Shown here one piece after another: positions 17,366 to 26,005 of a stretch of 64,000 nucleotides of DNA. The DNA comes from Bradyrhizobium canariense. GTDB lineage: Bacteria > Pseudomonadota > Alphaproteobacteria > Rhizobiales > Xanthobacteraceae. The notes under the pieces were generated by a model, which worked only from the letters and a program-made list of their open reading frames with translations, ran no database searches and was not told where the DNA came from. The stretch covers positions 372,001-436,000 of the forward strand of contig NZ_JAFCKJ010000001.1 in NCBI RefSeq assembly GCF_018130465.1, written 5' to 3'. The stretch's first letter is position 1. Every line of letters starts with the position of its first letter. The translations under genes were made by a program, and so were the position numbers.

Positions 17366-18325
17366 TCAGGAGGTCGTCTTCCTCCGCCGCTTTCTGCTGC
17401 CGGAGGAGGGCTCCACGAACTCTCTCGCCACGGCCGCAGCCCGCGCGAGATCGTGACTGATGACATCGAGCACGGCCTTGGCCGCGACCGACACTGCGCG
17501 CCGCGGGTGATGCACCCAGGCGATCGAACGCACGATCCTTTGTTCGTCGAAGCGATAGGCCCGGATGGTCCCGCTCGCAAGCGACTGCCGGAGCGCGATG
17601 GTCGGCAACACCGTCGCGAAATCGGTGGTCGCGATGACGTCGCAGAGCGCGGGCAGGGTGTCGAGCTCGAGCCGCGGCCTCAGGTCGATGCCGACGGCGG
17701 CGGCGTGCTCGTCGAGGATCAGCCGCAGGCCGTGCCGCTTCGAGGGCAGCACCAGATCGAACTTCGCGATGTGGTCGAAGCGCAGCTTGGCCGGTGGCCT
17801 GTTCGGGCTGTCCTTCCGGCAGGCAAACACCATCTCCTCGTCCATCACGTGATGCGCGGCGAGGGGCGTTTTCCGGCGCGGCACGTTGATCAGCGCGAAA
17901 TCGAGCTGGCCGGTGTTGACCCAGTCCACCAGCGTCTCGGTGTAGCCCTCGCAGGCGGACAGCGTAATCTCGGGATAACGGCTGGCGACGGTCGCCGACG
18001 AACTCGCCATGGTGCTCTGCGCGACCGAGGTGATGAGGCCGACCGAGACGCGGCCCGAAATGCGTCCGCCGAGCTGGGCCATCTCCTGCCGCGCATACTC
18101 GGCATCGCGCACGATCGGCGCCGTCAGCCGCACCAGCGCCTCGCCGGCGCTGGTCAGCGTCATGCCCTGGACGCTGCGATCGAACAGTTTTTGGCCAAGC
18201 TCGGCCTCGAGCTTGGCGATCTGCATGCTCAGCGCCGGCTGCACGATGTTGAGCTGTCGGGCAGCCCGGGTGACGTTCTTCTCCTCGGCCAGGCAGAGGA
18301 AATATTGCATCTGCCTGAGTTCCAC
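17366..18325 (-). CDS. LysR-family transcriptional regulator
   Basis: This 319-residue regulator has an N-terminal winged helix-turn-helix (VTRAARQLNIVQPALSMQI, about residues 17-35, followed by LEAELGQKLFDRS) and a C-terminal effector-binding domain. The GTG at 18325 gives the classic opening VELRQMQYFLCLAEE and has GAAGGA eight bases upstream; ATG codons at 18364-18367 are alternatives. It is divergent from the ubiX/ubiD pair, the usual layout for a LysR regulator and its target. A LysR regulator also accompanies the furan cluster of Cupriavidus basilensis (HmfR1). Its effector is probably a pathway acid. Confidence 0.88.
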   Translation of the reverse strand: MELRQMQYFLCLAEEKNVTRAARQLNIVQPALSMQIAKLEAELGQKLFDRSVQGMTLTSAGEALVRLTAPIVRDAEYARQEMAQLGGRISGRVSVGLITSVAQSTMASSSATVASRYPEITLSACEGYTETLVDWVNTGQLDFALINVPRRKTPLAAHHVMDEEMVFACRKDSPNRPPAKLRFDHIAKFDLVLPSKRHGLRLILDEHAAAVGIDLRPRLELDTLPALCDVIATTDFATVLPTIALRQSLASGTIRAYRFDEQRIVRSIAWVHHPRRAVSVAAKAVLDVISHDLARAAAVAREFVEPSSGSRKRRRKTTS

Positions 18326-18371
18326 GGACCTGTCCTTCGTTCGCCGATCTTGCTCGCGAGCCATCATCTCA

Positions 18372-18397
18372 AATGATCGATGATATAATCAATCATT
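18372..18397. promoter_or_regulatory. Nested AT-rich inverted repeats between lysR and ubiX
   Basis: AATGAT (18372-18377) is matched by ATCATT (18392-18397), and inside lies TGAT-ATA-ATCA (18381-18391). The stretch is strikingly AT-rich against its GC-rich surroundings. Its place in the divergent intergenic region makes it the best candidate for the LysR binding site and overlapping promoters. Confidence 0.5.
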
Positions 18398-18486
18398 ATT
18401 TGTGCTGATGGATGCCGTTGCCTAGTCTCGCGGCGGACTGCGTGACTTCTCAGGGGGCGCGGGACCCAGGGAGCGAAATCGGAAAT

Positions 18487-19107
18487 ATGCAGGACGCAAC
18501 GCCCAAGCGGATGATCATCGGCATTTCCGGCGCCTCGGGTGTCACCTATGGCGTGCGCCTGCTGCAACTCCTGCGCAATGCCGGCGTCGAGACGCATCTG
18601 GTGATGTCCAGGACGGCCGAGCTGACCTTTGCCTATGAGACCGATTTGAAGATCGCGGAGGTGAAGGAGCTCGCCAATGTCTGCCATGCGATCGACGACA
18701 TGGCTGCGGCGATATCCAGCGGCTCATTCCGCACCGCCGGCATGATCGTGGCGCCATGCTCGATGCGCTCGATGTCCGAGATCGCCTCGGGCGTGACCAC
18801 GACACTGCTCACGCGCGCCGCCGACGTCGTGCTCAAGGAGCGCCGCCGCCTGGTGCTGATGGTGCGCGAGACCCCGCTGCACACCGGGCATCTCAGGACC
18901 ATGACGGCGCTGTCCGAGATCGGCGCGATCATCGCGCCGCCGGTGCCGGCCTTCTACGCCAAGCCTGAAAGCCTCGAGGATATGGTCGAGCACACCGTCG
19001 GCCGCGTGCTCGACCTGTTCGACATCGATATCGGAATCGTGCGCCGCTGGGGCGAGGACGAAGCGCTCAAGCGCCGCTCGCCGTCGCTGCGCAAGATCGC
19101 GCCCTGA
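18487..19107 (+). CDS. hmfG: UbiX-type flavin prenyltransferase (HmfG-like)
   Basis: This 206-residue enzyme makes prenylated FMN, the cofactor that UbiD decarboxylases need. The N-terminal IIGISGASGVTYGVRLLQ binds FMN, and IVAPCSMRSMSEIASGV with KERRRLVLMVRETPLHT are family signatures. The ATG at 18487 gives the standard N-terminus; the upstream in-frame extension from 18412 is atypical. It lies 30 bases before the UbiD gene, so the cofactor enzyme and its client are co-expressed. The furan-pathway assignment rests on the whole cluster. Confidence 0.9.
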   Translation: MQDATPKRMIIGISGASGVTYGVRLLQLLRNAGVETHLVMSRTAELTFAYETDLKIAEVKELANVCHAIDDMAAAISSGSFRTAGMIVAPCSMRSMSEIASGVTTTLLTRAADVVLKERRRLVLMVRETPLHTGHLRTMTALSEIGAIIAPPVPAFYAKPESLEDMVEHTVGRVLDLFDIDIGIVRRWGEDEALKRRSPSLRKIAP

Positions 19108-19137
19108 CCTGCAGACCTGAGGAAAGAGTTAAGTCAT

Positions 19138-20559
19138 ATGCGAATGGAATATCCGGCCAGGAAAAGCGCGACCGCGCCGTCCGATCTGCGCGCCTGGCTT
19201 GCTGACCTCGCCGGGCGCGGCAAGCTCGCCATTGCCCGCGAAGGCATTGCGCTGACCGACGAACTGGCCGCGGTCGCCAAGCGGCTGGAACGCGATAGCG
19301 CGGTGCTGTTTCCGCGCCCCGATGGACACGAGATTCCCGTCGTCGCCAACCTGTTTGCCGGGCGCGACTGGGTCGCCGATTCCATCGGCGTGAGCGAGGA
19401 TCAGCTGCTGCCGCGATTTCTCGCTGCCGCCAGCAATCCGCTGCCGACCAATGAGGTTCCGAGCGGGCCGGTGCAGGAGGTCGTCCATCGGGATGTCGAC
19501 CTGCTCCGCCAGCTTCCGGTTCCCAAACACAATGAGCGCGACAGCGGTCCCTACATCACCGCTGGCCTCCTGATCGCGCGCAATCCCAGGACCGGCGTGC
19601 AGAACGTCTCGATCCACCGCTGCCAGATCAGCAGCAAGAACCGCATCGGGGTGCTGCTGCTGCCGCGGCACACCTTCTCCTACTATCGCTTCGCGGAGGA
19701 GATGGGCCAGCCGCTGGAGATCGCGATCGTGATCGGCGCGCATCCGGCCTTGCTGCTGGCCTCGCAGGCGATCGCCGCGCTGGACGAGGACGAGATGGCG
19801 ATTGCGGGCGCGCTCTTGGGCACGCCGGTGGATGTCGTCAAATGCCGGACCAATTCGGTCCGCGTTCCCGCCCATGCGGAAATCGTGATCGAGGGACGCA
19901 TTCTACAGGGCGTGCGCGAGCCTGAGGGGCCGTTCGGTGAATTCCCTCAATATTACGGTCCGCGCGCCAATCGTGAGGTGATCGAGGTCGATGCGATCAC
20001 GCATCGCAAGGCGCCGATCTTCCACACCATCGTCGGTGGCGGCTTCGAGCATCTCATCCTCGGCGGCGTGCCGCGCGAGGCGACGCTGCTCCAGCATCTG
20101 CGTCGTAGTTTCCCCAACGTGCTCGACGTCCGTCTCACGCGCGGCGGCACCTGCCGCTACCATCTCGCGATCAAGATGGACAAGACCAACGACGGCGAGC
20201 CGAAGAACGTCATGATGTGCGCTTTCGGCGCCCATTACGACATCAAGCAGGTGGTCGTGGTGGACAAGGACGTTGACATCTCCTCGTCCGAGGAGATCGA
20301 ATGGGCGGTGGCGACCCGGTTCCAGGCCGACCGCGATCTCATGGTGGTGGCAGGCGCACTCGGCTCGAAACTCGATCCGACCACCGACAACGGCATCAGC
20401 GCCAAGATGGGTCTGGATGCGACTGCGCCGGTCAACGCCCCCGAGCTCGCCTTCAAGCGCATTCGGGTGAAGGGCGAGGACGAGGTCAATCTGGCCACCG
20501 CCTTGCAGCCCGATCCGGGCGCTGCGGTCGCGCGGCTTCTTGCGGAGGCGCGGACTTGA
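19138..20559 (+). CDS. hmfF: UbiD-family decarboxylase, probable 2,5-furandicarboxylate decarboxylase (HmfF-like)
   Basis: This 473-residue member of the UbiD family acts as a reversible decarboxylase with prenylated FMN. The conserved REPEGPFGEFPQYYGPRANR (about residues 260-279) and the C-terminal KMGLDATAP are typical. AGGAAAGAG lies nine bases before the ATG. In the HMF/furfural pathway HmfF turns 2,5-furandicarboxylic acid into 2-furoic acid, the substrate of the downstream ligase HmfD. Other aromatic acids remain possible, but the hmfABCDE neighbours make the furan substrate much more likely. Confidence 0.85.
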   Translation: MRMEYPARKSATAPSDLRAWLADLAGRGKLAIAREGIALTDELAAVAKRLERDSAVLFPRPDGHEIPVVANLFAGRDWVADSIGVSEDQLLPRFLAAASNPLPTNEVPSGPVQEVVHRDVDLLRQLPVPKHNERDSGPYITAGLLIARNPRTGVQNVSIHRCQISSKNRIGVLLLPRHTFSYYRFAEEMGQPLEIAIVIGAHPALLLASQAIAALDEDEMAIAGALLGTPVDVVKCRTNSVRVPAHAEIVIEGRILQGVREPEGPFGEFPQYYGPRANREVIEVDAITHRKAPIFHTIVGGGFEHLILGGVPREATLLQHLRRSFPNVLDVRLTRGGTCRYHLAIKMDKTNDGEPKNVMMCAFGAHYDIKQVVVVDKDVDISSSEEIEWAVATRFQADRDLMVVAGALGSKLDPTTDNGISAKMGLDATAPVNAPELAFKRIRVKGEDEVNLATALQPDPGAAVARLLAEART

Positions 20560-20683
20560 GTGGGTCACCGCCCAGGAGCGACTTGCGTCCGTTTGCGCCG
20601 TTGGAATATGAAGCGGGTGGTGCTTATAGTGCCGCGCCAACAAGACAACCATTTTGCGGCGCAATGCCGGGAGGAAGAAACTG

Positions 20684-21523
20684 ATGTCGACGGCCCTGCG
20701 CATCGCTCATGGCGCTTTCGGCAGGGTCGCTCTGCTCGACATGGACCGTTCGCTGGTCCGACACGCCCATCACCATTGCCATGTCCTGCTCAAGGTCGAG
20801 GGCGCCGACACCCAGTTCATGGTCGGCGACCAGGTCACGCCGCTCACCGACACCGCCGCCGTGCTTGTCGACGGCTGGAAGCCGCATGCCTATGTTCATG
20901 ACGCCGATCGTCCGCGTACCCTCATCATGGCGCTCTATATCGAGCCGGAATGGCTGAAGGAGTTCCGGCCGGGATGGGCCGCGAGCGGCGCGCCGGGCTT
21001 TTTCGAGCGACCGTCGGGCGAAGTGTCGCCGCGCATCCGTCAGCTCACGCTGCATCTCGCGGCCGAAATGATGGCGAATCCGGACGCGGTGCGGACCCAC
21101 GAGCAGACGCTGTCGGACCTGATGATCGCGGTGATCGAGCGCTTCACGCCCTGGCGCAGCTTCCCCATTTCGATCCGCGGCATGAGCGCGGTGAGCTGCG
21201 ACTGGCGGATCCGCCGCGCGATGGATGCGATGCGGATGCACGAGTCCCATGCCAATGTCGACCAGTTCGCGAAGGGCGCGGGCCTGTCGCGCGCGCAGTT
21301 CTTCCGCCTGTTCGAGACCTCGCTCGGCGTTTCGCCGAAGCTCTACCTCAATGTCGTCCGCATGGAGCGTGCGCTCGATGCGGTGATGCGCGAGGAGACG
21401 CCGCTCGGCGAGCTCAGCGAGCGCTTCGGCTTTCCGGAGCCCGCGCATTTCACGCGCTTCTTCCGCGATCATGCCGGCGTCAGCCCGCGCGAGTTTCGCA
21501 ACGTCTCGCGTCTTGCCGGCTGA
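20684..21523 (+). CDS. AraC-family transcriptional regulator
   Basis: This 279-residue protein has an N-terminal cupin-like sensor (HAHHHCHVLLKVEGADTQF near residues 25-45). Two C-terminal helix-turn-helix motifs follow: ANVDQFAKGAGLSRAQFFRLF, then TPLGELSERFGFPEPAHFTRFF. The ATG at 20684 has GGGAGGA seven bases upstream. It lies between the UbiX/UbiD pair and hmfA. The 20-base-spaced repeats before hmfA and tctC fit binding by this type of protein, so it is the likely activator of both. Confidence 0.88.
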   Translation: MSTALRIAHGAFGRVALLDMDRSLVRHAHHHCHVLLKVEGADTQFMVGDQVTPLTDTAAVLVDGWKPHAYVHDADRPRTLIMALYIEPEWLKEFRPGWAASGAPGFFERPSGEVSPRIRQLTLHLAAEMMANPDAVRTHEQTLSDLMIAVIERFTPWRSFPISIRGMSAVSCDWRIRRAMDAMRMHESHANVDQFAKGAGLSRAQFFRLFETSLGVSPKLYLNVVRMERALDAVMREETPLGELSERFGFPEPAHFTRFFRDHAGVSPREFRNVSRLAG

Positions 21524-21538
21524 TTCTTGCCGGCTGAT
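21511..21538. repeat. Perfect 14-bp tandem duplication at the end of the AraC gene
   Basis: TCTTGCCGGCTGAT occurs twice without a gap (21511-21524 and 21525-21538). The first copy contains the stop codon of the regulator (21521-21523). It looks like a recent slippage or duplication event and may be polymorphic between strains. Confidence 0.85.
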
Positions 21539-21557
21539 ATTGCGCTGCACGCTTTCG

Positions 21558-21598
21558 AATGAGACGATTTGGTAAGTCGTGAGAGCGGGCGGTATGGC
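21558..21598 (+). promoter_or_regulatory. Operator/promoter block upstream of hmfA, shared with tctC
   Basis: The blocks AATGAGACG (21558-21566), TTGGTAAGT (21569-21577) and TGAGA (21580-21584) repeat the sequence found upstream of tctC at 17284-17324. TTGGTA could be a -35 element, with TATGGC (21593-21598) as a -10 at 18-base spacing. The 5-base TGAGA units are 20 bases apart on the same face of the helix. It lies about 70 bases before the hmfA ATG. Confidence 0.75.
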
Positions 21599-21666
21599 CC
21601 CCGCATGCCCCGTCCTGACATCTGTCACCGTCGCGTCAAAGAACGCGTCGGGAGGTATGCCGGGAC

Positions 21667-24600
21667 ATGGTGCAGGCTGCGGTTCAATCCGCAAATTCGG
21701 TCGATCAGCGCGGCGACAGACCGTGGATTGGGCGTTCGATCGAGCGCGTCGAGGACGCTGCGCTGCTCAGCGGCCGCGGCCGCTTCATCGACGATCTCGG
21801 CGTCCAGCCCGGCACGTTGCACGCGGCGATCCTGCGTTCGCCGCACGCGCATGCCGATATCCTTTCGATCGACATTGAAGCCGCCAGGCGCCTGCCGGGC
21901 ATTGCGGCGGTCCTGACCGGCGAGCAGGTCAAGGCGGTTACAACAAGTCTCGTCGTCGGCGTGAAGGCGCCGGTCGAGTGCTGGCCGATCGCGATCGAGC
22001 GCGTGCGTTATGTCGGCGAGCCCGTGGCAGTGATCGTTGCCACCGACCGCGCCCGCGCCGAGGATGCGGCCGAACTCATCAACGTCGAATATCGCCCGCG
22101 TGCCGCGGTCGTTGATCCCCTCGGTACGCTTACGCCCGGTGCGCCCGTTCTGCACGATGGCTTTCCCGGCAATCTCGCCAGCGATCGCACCTTCCGTTAC
22201 GGCGACCCCGAGAAAGCCTTTGCGGATGCGTCGCATCGCTTCTCCATCGACATCCGCTATCCCCGTAATTCCTGCACGCCAATCGAGACCTACGGCGTCG
22301 TTGCCTCGCATGATGCCGGCGAGGACGCCTTCGAGGTCCTCGCCAATTTCCAGGGCCCGTTCAGCATCCACACGGTGATCGCGCGCGCGTTGAAAGTGCC
22401 CGGCAACCGGCTGCGGCTGCGCACGCCCCCGGATTCCGGTGGCAGCTTTGGCGTCAAGCAGGGCGTGTTTCCCTATATCGTGCTGATTGCGGCTGCAGCG
22501 CGCGTCACGGGACGGCCGGTGAAGTGGATCGAGGACCGGCTCGAGCATCTCACTGCATCGGTGTCGGCGACCAACCGCGCGACGACGCTGTCGGCGGCGG
22601 TTGCGGCCGACGGAAAGATCCTCGCACTGGATTGGGACCAGGTCGAGGATTGCGGCGCGCATCTGCGCGCGCCCGAGCCGGCGACGCTCTACCGCATGCA
22701 TGGCAATATGACCGGCGCCTACGACATCCGCAACGTCAGGATCCGTAACCGTGTCGTCGTCACCAACAAGACGCCGACCGGCCTCAACCGTGGCTTTGGC
22801 GGACCGCAGGTCTATTTCGCGCTGGAACGGCTGGTGCAGCGCATCGCGATCGGGCTTGGTCTCGATCCGCTCGATGTCATCAAGCGCAACTTGATCGATG
22901 CAGATGCCTTTCCCTACCGTACCGCCACGGGCGCGCTGCTCGATTCCGGCAACCATCAGGAAGCGGTCGCGCGTGCGATCGAGGGCGGCAGGCTCGCCGA
23001 GCTGAGGTCGAAGCGTGACGAGGTGCGGGCGCGCGGAGGACTCTACGGCATTGGCTTCACCGCGGTGGTCGAGCCCAGCGTCTCCAACATGGGCTACATC
23101 ACGACCGTGCTGACGGCGGCCGAGCGCCGCAAGGCCGGGCCGAAGAACGGCGCGCAGGCGACGGCGACCGTCGGCCTCGATCCGGTCGGCAGTGTCACCG
23201 TCCATGTCGCCTCAGTGCCGCAAGGGCAGGGCCATCGGACCGTGCTGTCGCAGGTCGTCGCCGACGTCTTCGGCCTTGAGCCAAGGGACATCCGCGTCAA
23301 CACTGAGATCGACACGGCCAAGGACGCCTGGTCGATCGCATCCGGAAATTACGCCAGCCGCTTTGCTGCGGCGGTGGCCGGCACTGCGAAACTTGCAGCG
23401 GAGCGCGTTGCCGGCCGTCTCGCCCGCATCGCCGCGAGCCAGTTGAACGTCGAGGCCGCCGACATCGTGTTTGCGAAGGGCTTCGTCGCCTCAAGACACA
23501 ATCCCGAGAACCGGATCGCGTTCTCGCGCGTCGCCGCGCTCAGCCACTGGTCGCCGGGCTCGCTGCCTGACGATGCCGGCCAGACCATCCGCGAGACCAT
23601 GTTCTGGACGCCACCGGAGCTGACGCCGCCCGACGAGGACGACCGCATCAACTCCTCGCTCTGCCACGGCTTCATCTTCGACTTCTGCGGCGTCGAGATC
23701 GACCCTGTGACGCTGGAGACGCGGATCGACCGCTACGTCACCATGCACGATTGCGGCACCATCCTGCATCCCGGCATGGTCGACGGCCAGATCCGCGGCG
23801 GATTTGCCCAGGCGCTCGGCGCTGCCCTTTACGAAGAATACGCCTACGCCGAGGACGGCAGCTTTCTGACCGGAACGTTCGCCGACTATCTGCTGCCGAC
23901 CACCACCGAGGTGCCTGAGCCCGAGATCATCCACATGGAGACGCCGTCGCCATTTACGCCACTCGGAGCAAAAGGCGTCGGGGAGGGCAATTGCATGTCG
24001 ACGCCGGTGTGCCTCGCCAACGCGGTTGCCGATGCGCTCGGCGTTGCCGACGTCACTTTGCCGCTGCTGCCGGCGCGGCTTGCGGAGCTGGTGCGTGGCG
24101 CGGAGCCGCCGCCTCCCGCGGGCGGCGCGACCGCCGCGCCCGTGCGGGAGGGTGACCGGCGAATGCGCGGTGAGGGGCAGGCGTCGGTGATGGGCGCGCC
24201 CGATCAGGTCTGGGCGATGCTGCTCGATCCCGCGACGCTGCAATCCGTCATTCCGGGCTGCCAGCGCGTCGACAGGATCACCGACACGCATTTCCAAGCC
24301 GACGTCACGCTCGGCATCGGCCCCGTCACCGGACGCTATCGCGCCGACGTCGAGCTATTCGATCTCGATCCGCCACATGCGGTCACGTTGCGCGGAGGTG
24401 CCACCGGCGCGCTCGGTTTTGGCAGCGCCGAGGGACGCATCATGCTTGCGTCTGACGGTGCCGGCGGAACAAGCCTGACCTACAGCTATGACGCCGCCAT
24501 CGGCGGCAAGGTCGCGAGCATCGGCGGCCGCCTGCTCGACGGCGCGACTCGCGTGATCATCAGCCAGTTCTTCACTGCGTTGGCCCGCAAGGCCGGTGGG

Positions 24601-24678
24601 GGTGGCGCATCGGGCGGCGGCTTCTCGTTGTTTGCTGTGCTGGCGAAATTCGCCAGCCTGTTCGGGGGGCACCGATGA
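21667..24678 (+). CDS. hmfA: 2-Furoyl-CoA dehydrogenase large (molybdenum) subunit with fused CoxG-like domain
   Basis: This 1003-residue protein belongs to the xanthine-oxidase family. Residues up to about 780 form the molybdopterin subunit, with NRGFGGPQ near 373, VPQGQGHRT near 520 and the active-site glutamate motif GAKGVGEGN near 770. From about residue 830 a separate SRPBCC/CoxG-type domain follows (MRGEGQASVMGAPDQVWAMLLDP … PGCQRVD), ending in a Gly-rich, membrane-leaning tail. Together with HmfB and HmfC it would hydroxylate 2-furoyl-CoA at C5 with water. The hmfB ATG overlaps its stop. The substrate is inferred from the ligase and hydrolase that follow. Confidence 0.87.
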   Translation: MVQAAVQSANSVDQRGDRPWIGRSIERVEDAALLSGRGRFIDDLGVQPGTLHAAILRSPHAHADILSIDIEAARRLPGIAAVLTGEQVKAVTTSLVVGVKAPVECWPIAIERVRYVGEPVAVIVATDRARAEDAAELINVEYRPRAAVVDPLGTLTPGAPVLHDGFPGNLASDRTFRYGDPEKAFADASHRFSIDIRYPRNSCTPIETYGVVASHDAGEDAFEVLANFQGPFSIHTVIARALKVPGNRLRLRTPPDSGGSFGVKQGVFPYIVLIAAAARVTGRPVKWIEDRLEHLTASVSATNRATTLSAAVAADGKILALDWDQVEDCGAHLRAPEPATLYRMHGNMTGAYDIRNVRIRNRVVVTNKTPTGLNRGFGGPQVYFALERLVQRIAIGLGLDPLDVIKRNLIDADAFPYRTATGALLDSGNHQEAVARAIEGGRLAELRSKRDEVRARGGLYGIGFTAVVEPSVSNMGYITTVLTAAERRKAGPKNGAQATATVGLDPVGSVTVHVASVPQGQGHRTVLSQVVADVFGLEPRDIRVNTEIDTAKDAWSIASGNYASRFAAAVAGTAKLAAERVAGRLARIAASQLNVEAADIVFAKGFVASRHNPENRIAFSRVAALSHWSPGSLPDDAGQTIRETMFWTPPELTPPDEDDRINSSLCHGFIFDFCGVEIDPVTLETRIDRYVTMHDCGTILHPGMVDGQIRGGFAQALGAALYEEYAYAEDGSFLTGTFADYLLPTTTEVPEPEIIHMETPSPFTPLGAKGVGEGNCMSTPVCLANAVADALGVADVTLPLLPARLAELVRGAEPPPPAGGATAAPVREGDRRMRGEGQASVMGAPDQVWAMLLDPATLQSVIPGCQRVDRITDTHFQADVTLGIGPVTGRYRADVELFDLDPPHAVTLRGGATGALGFGSAEGRIMLASDGAGGTSLTYSYDAAIGGKVASIGGRLLDGATRVIISQFFTALARKAGGGGASGGGFSLFAVLAKFASLFGGHR

Positions 24679-25490
24679 AGCCGCCCGCATTCGATTATCT
24701 CCGTGCCGAGGCGACTAGCCAGGTTCTCGACGGGCTTGCGCAGGAGGGCGGCGACGCGCGCGTGCTCGCCGGTGGCCAGTCGCTGATGGCGATGCTCAAC
24801 ATGCGGCTCGCCAAGCCGAAGCTGCTTATCGACATCATGCGCCTGAAGGAGCTCCGCCAGATCGAACGGAAGGGCGATGCCGTCGTCATCGGCGCCGGCG
24901 TGCGCCAGGCCGACCTGCTGGCCTGGCCGCATCTCGCCGAGGCGCTGCCACTGGTGGCCTTGGCACTGCCTTGGGTCGGGCACGTGCAGACCCGCAGCCG
25001 CGGCACCATCTGCGGTTCGCTCGCGCATGCCGATCCCAGCGCCGAAATGCCGCTCACGCTGGTCGCGCTCGGCGGCGAGGTGCATCTGCGCAGTTCGAAA
25101 CGTCGCCGCAGGGTGCCGGCCAAGGATTTCTTCGCCGGCATGATGCTGACCGCGCGGGCCGACGACGAGCTGATCGAAGGCATCTCGCTGCCGGTCTTCG
25201 GGGGATCGCGCTTCGCCTTCCGCGAGGTCGCGCGCCGACATGGCGATTTCGCCATCGTCGCCTGCGCCGCGATGAAGACGCCAACGGGCGTGCGTCTCGC
25301 TGTGGGCGGTGTCGCCGACGTTCCGACGGCGCGCGACTGGCCGCGGCTCGATGGGACCGGGCTCGACGATGCCCTTAACGCCTTCGCCTACGAGCTCGGT
25401 GCCCGCGACGACGTCCACGCGACCGCGCGCTACCGCCGCGACCTCGTGCGGCTGATCGGCCGCGATTTGATCGGCGAGGTGCTGCAATGA
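24675..25490 (+). CDS. hmfB: 2-Furoyl-CoA dehydrogenase FAD subunit
   Basis: This 271-residue medium subunit of the molybdenum hydroxylase (CoxM/XdhB type) passes electrons through FAD. FAD-binding motifs are AGGQSLMAMLNMRLAKP near residues 32-48 and TRSRGTICGSLAHADPSAEMP near 105-125. The gene overlaps both neighbours by four bases (ATGA), fixing the subunit ratio through coupled translation. The trio order large-FAD-2Fe2S is the same as in hmfABC of Cupriavidus basilensis. Confidence 0.88.
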   Translation: MKPPAFDYLRAEATSQVLDGLAQEGGDARVLAGGQSLMAMLNMRLAKPKLLIDIMRLKELRQIERKGDAVVIGAGVRQADLLAWPHLAEALPLVALALPWVGHVQTRSRGTICGSLAHADPSAEMPLTLVALGGEVHLRSSKRRRRVPAKDFFAGMMLTARADDELIEGISLPVFGGSRFAFREVARRHGDFAIVACAAMKTPTGVRLAVGGVADVPTARDWPRLDGTGLDDALNAFAYELGARDDVHATARYRRDLVRLIGRDLIGEVLQ

Positions 25491-26005
25491 GCCGTCTCAA
25501 AGCCGATAGCCGCCACCCCTTCCGTTTCACGCTGAACGGCAAGCCGGTCGAGGGTGAAGCCGAGCCACGTATGCTGCTCTCCGACGTCCTGCGCCATCAG
25601 CTGGGCGCGACCGGCACCCATGTCGGCTGCGAGCACGGCGTCTGCGGCGCCTGCACCGTCGTCGTGGACGGCATGCTGACCCGGTCCTGCCTCACGCTCG
25701 CGGCGCAGGTCGAGGGCTGCGAGATCAGGACGGTCGAAGGGCTCGCGCCGTCGGCCGATCGGCTCGGCGTGCTGCAACAGGCTTTCCGCCGCAACCACGC
25801 ACTGCAGTGCGGCTTCTGCACGGCCGGAATTTTGATGTCGCTCAACCACTATCTCAGCCGCAATCCGGTGCCGACCGAAGCGGACATTCGCGATCTCCTC
25901 AGCGGGCATCTGTGCCGCTGCACCGGTTACACCCCGATCATCCGGGCGGCGCTGGAAGCCGCTGCTCAGCTATCTTCATCGATAAAAGAGACGTCAGATG
26001 CTTGA
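25487..26005 (+). CDS. hmfC: 2-Furoyl-CoA dehydrogenase [2Fe-2S] subunit
   Basis: This 172-residue small subunit carries two [2Fe-2S] clusters. The plant-type cluster uses Cys48, Cys53, Cys56 and Cys68 (GCEHGVCGAC). The second uses Cys108, Cys111, Cys143 and Cys145 (QCGFCTAG and HLCRCTGYTP). All eight ligands are present. Its 3' end overlaps the hmfD start by eight bases. Confidence 0.92.
   Translation: MSRLKADSRHPFRFTLNGKPVEGEAEPRMLLSDVLRHQLGATGTHVGCEHGVCGACTVVVDGMLTRSCLTLAAQVEGCEIRTVEGLAPSADRLGVLQQAFRRNHALQCGFCTAGILMSLNHYLSRNPVPTEADIRDLLSGHLCRCTGYTPIIRAALEAAAQLSSSIKETSDA

Noticed and set aside
21625-23205. 526-codon minus-strand frame
   Set aside because: Antisense to hmfA and across its promoter block; composition typical of a shadow frame.
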